64,000 nucleotides of DNA. Source: DASRDR01 sp963812945 [NCBI: uncultured Candidatus Rokubacteria bacterium]. GTDB taxonomy: Bacteria > Methylomirabilota > Methylomirabilia > Rokubacteriales. The translations under genes and the position numbers were made by a program. The DNA is taken from assembly GCA_963812945.1 (NCBI GenBank), contig CAWEXD010000003.1, positions 62,001-126,000 of the forward strand, written 5' to 3'. A model generated the notes under the pieces. That model was not told the origin of the DNA, ran no database searches, and saw nothing but the letters and a program-made list of their open reading frames with translations. Positions 63,405-64,000 of this stretch are shown here, in pieces. Positions within the stretch are counted from its first letter, which is position 1. Each line of letters opens with the position of its first letter.

Positions 63405-64000
63405 TCACTCGGAGGCGACGGATGGCAGCTCGACCCCCTCGAGCGGGTCCGACTCCGGGTGGTAGTACATCCACTCGGCGGCCGCCTCGGCGACCGTGCG
63501 GTTCAGCGCGCGCGCGTGACGCTCGCCGAGATCGCGCGCGATCTCCCCCGCCGGCGCGTGGCGCGCGACGATGAGGGCGTGCCGGGGATCGAGCGGAACC
63601 CGGACCTCGGCCGAGGTCCCGAGGCCCACCTGGTACGGCTTCGCGGCATCCGACGGCGCCCAGAGCACGACGGGCGTGTCGGTCGTGAGGAGCACGCGGG
63701 CCGGGAAGCGGACCAGCTGCCACGTTCGGGCCGCGAGCTGACGCGCCAGCGCGGGGACCGGCGCCAGCGAGCGCGGAACCGGTGGCTGGCCCGGAAGGAT
63801 CACCGCCGGGCCAGCCAGGCCCGACGGCGGCCCCGGCGGCTCGTCGGCCGGCAGCCTGGAGTCCGCTTCGGCCGGGTCGCCCGGTTCCGCCTCCTCGGAC
63901 TCCTCGCTCGCCGCCGCCTCCCGCTCCTCGATCGTCGAGATGATCAGCTGACCCGCGAGGGCCGCCGCGCGCACGGCCGCCCCCCGGTGGAACCGCCCGA
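63405..64000 (-). CDS. DUF4238-like protein, 5' end beyond window
   Basis: C-terminal about 198 codons. Acidic Pro-rich segment (about 20-70 of the visible part), then LLTTDTPVVLWAPS, VRVPLDPRHALIVARH, ALNRTVAEAAAEWMYYHP, which fit the end of DUF4238 proteins (a TSDxPV-like strand, PLTPRHAL-like strand and a final helix with YYHP). The frame is still open at base 64000 (FHRGAAVRAAALAG), so the start is outside. Function unknown. Confidence 0.6.
   Translation of the reverse strand, partial: GRFHRGAAVRAAALAGQLIISTIEEREAAASEESEEAEPGDPAEADSRLPADEPPGPPSGLAGPAVILPGQPPVPRSLAPVPALARQLAARTWQLVRFPARVLLTTDTPVVLWAPSDAAKPYQVGLGTSAEVRVPLDPRHALIVARHAPAGEIARDLGERHARALNRTVAEAAAEWMYYHPESDPLEGVELPSVASE

Overview
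The window is about 64 kb of very G+C-rich, densely coded bacterial DNA in which most genes overlap by 1 to 8 bases (ATGA, GTGA or TTGA junctions). A complete pgaABCD set with an outer-membrane porin, a type IV pilus machine, a TAXI-type binding protein and an HspR-type heat-shock operon point to a Gram-negative, environmental bacterium. Gene content and style resemble Candidatus Rokubacteria/Methylomirabilota or deltaproteobacteria-like lineages. That placement is an inference from content only: there is no rRNA or other decisive marker gene in the window.

Region 1 (1-24.4 kb, minus strand) is one type IV pilus locus. Transcribed right to left it reads mazG, macro-domain protein, receiver protein, pilB, pilT, pilC, pilS, pilR, a weak terminator, a sigma-54-type promoter, and pilA. 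After pilA comes a long translationally coupled series: GtrB-like glycosyltransferase, methyltransferase, three polytopic GT-C-like proteins, HEAT-repeat protein, HD-GYP protein, a small orphan, prepilin peptidase, GGDEF protein and four minor pilins. The layout suggests that pilus assembly, pilin glycosylation and cyclic-di-GMP turnover are expressed together under PilSR and sigma-54.

Region 2 (24.4-33.4 kb) holds a DUF1844 protein, a membrane-anchored orphan, and a heat-shock operon hsp20-dnaK-dnaJ-hspR-dksA/traR-lon behind a good sigma-70 promoter. The DnaJ has SPD in place of the near-invariant HPD motif. A lytic transglycosylase with its own promoter follows.

Region 3 (33.6-53.4 kb) is a surface-polysaccharide and export region: WecG/TagA transferase, a PrcB-like protein next to a large subtilisin with five CARDB repeats, a Wzx-type flippase, three methyltransferases, several GT2/GT4 transferases, a WbaP/WcaJ-type initiating phosphoglycosyltransferase, a GT-C protein and a TMTC-like TPR protein. 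It carries scars of rearrangement: a frameshifted stub of a second glycosyltransferase at 45.3 kb, and a duplicated promoter/leader around a lower-G+C glycosyltransferase at 50-51.4 kb.

Region 4 (53.6-64 kb) holds comM/yifB (with an apparent frameshift) and yraN, the operon pgaA-pgaB-pgaC-pgaD for poly-N-acetylglucosamine, a TAXI-type periplasmic binding protein, and the 3' part of a DUF4238-like gene running off the edge. No rRNA, tRNA, CRISPR array, insertion sequence or phage gene was recognised.
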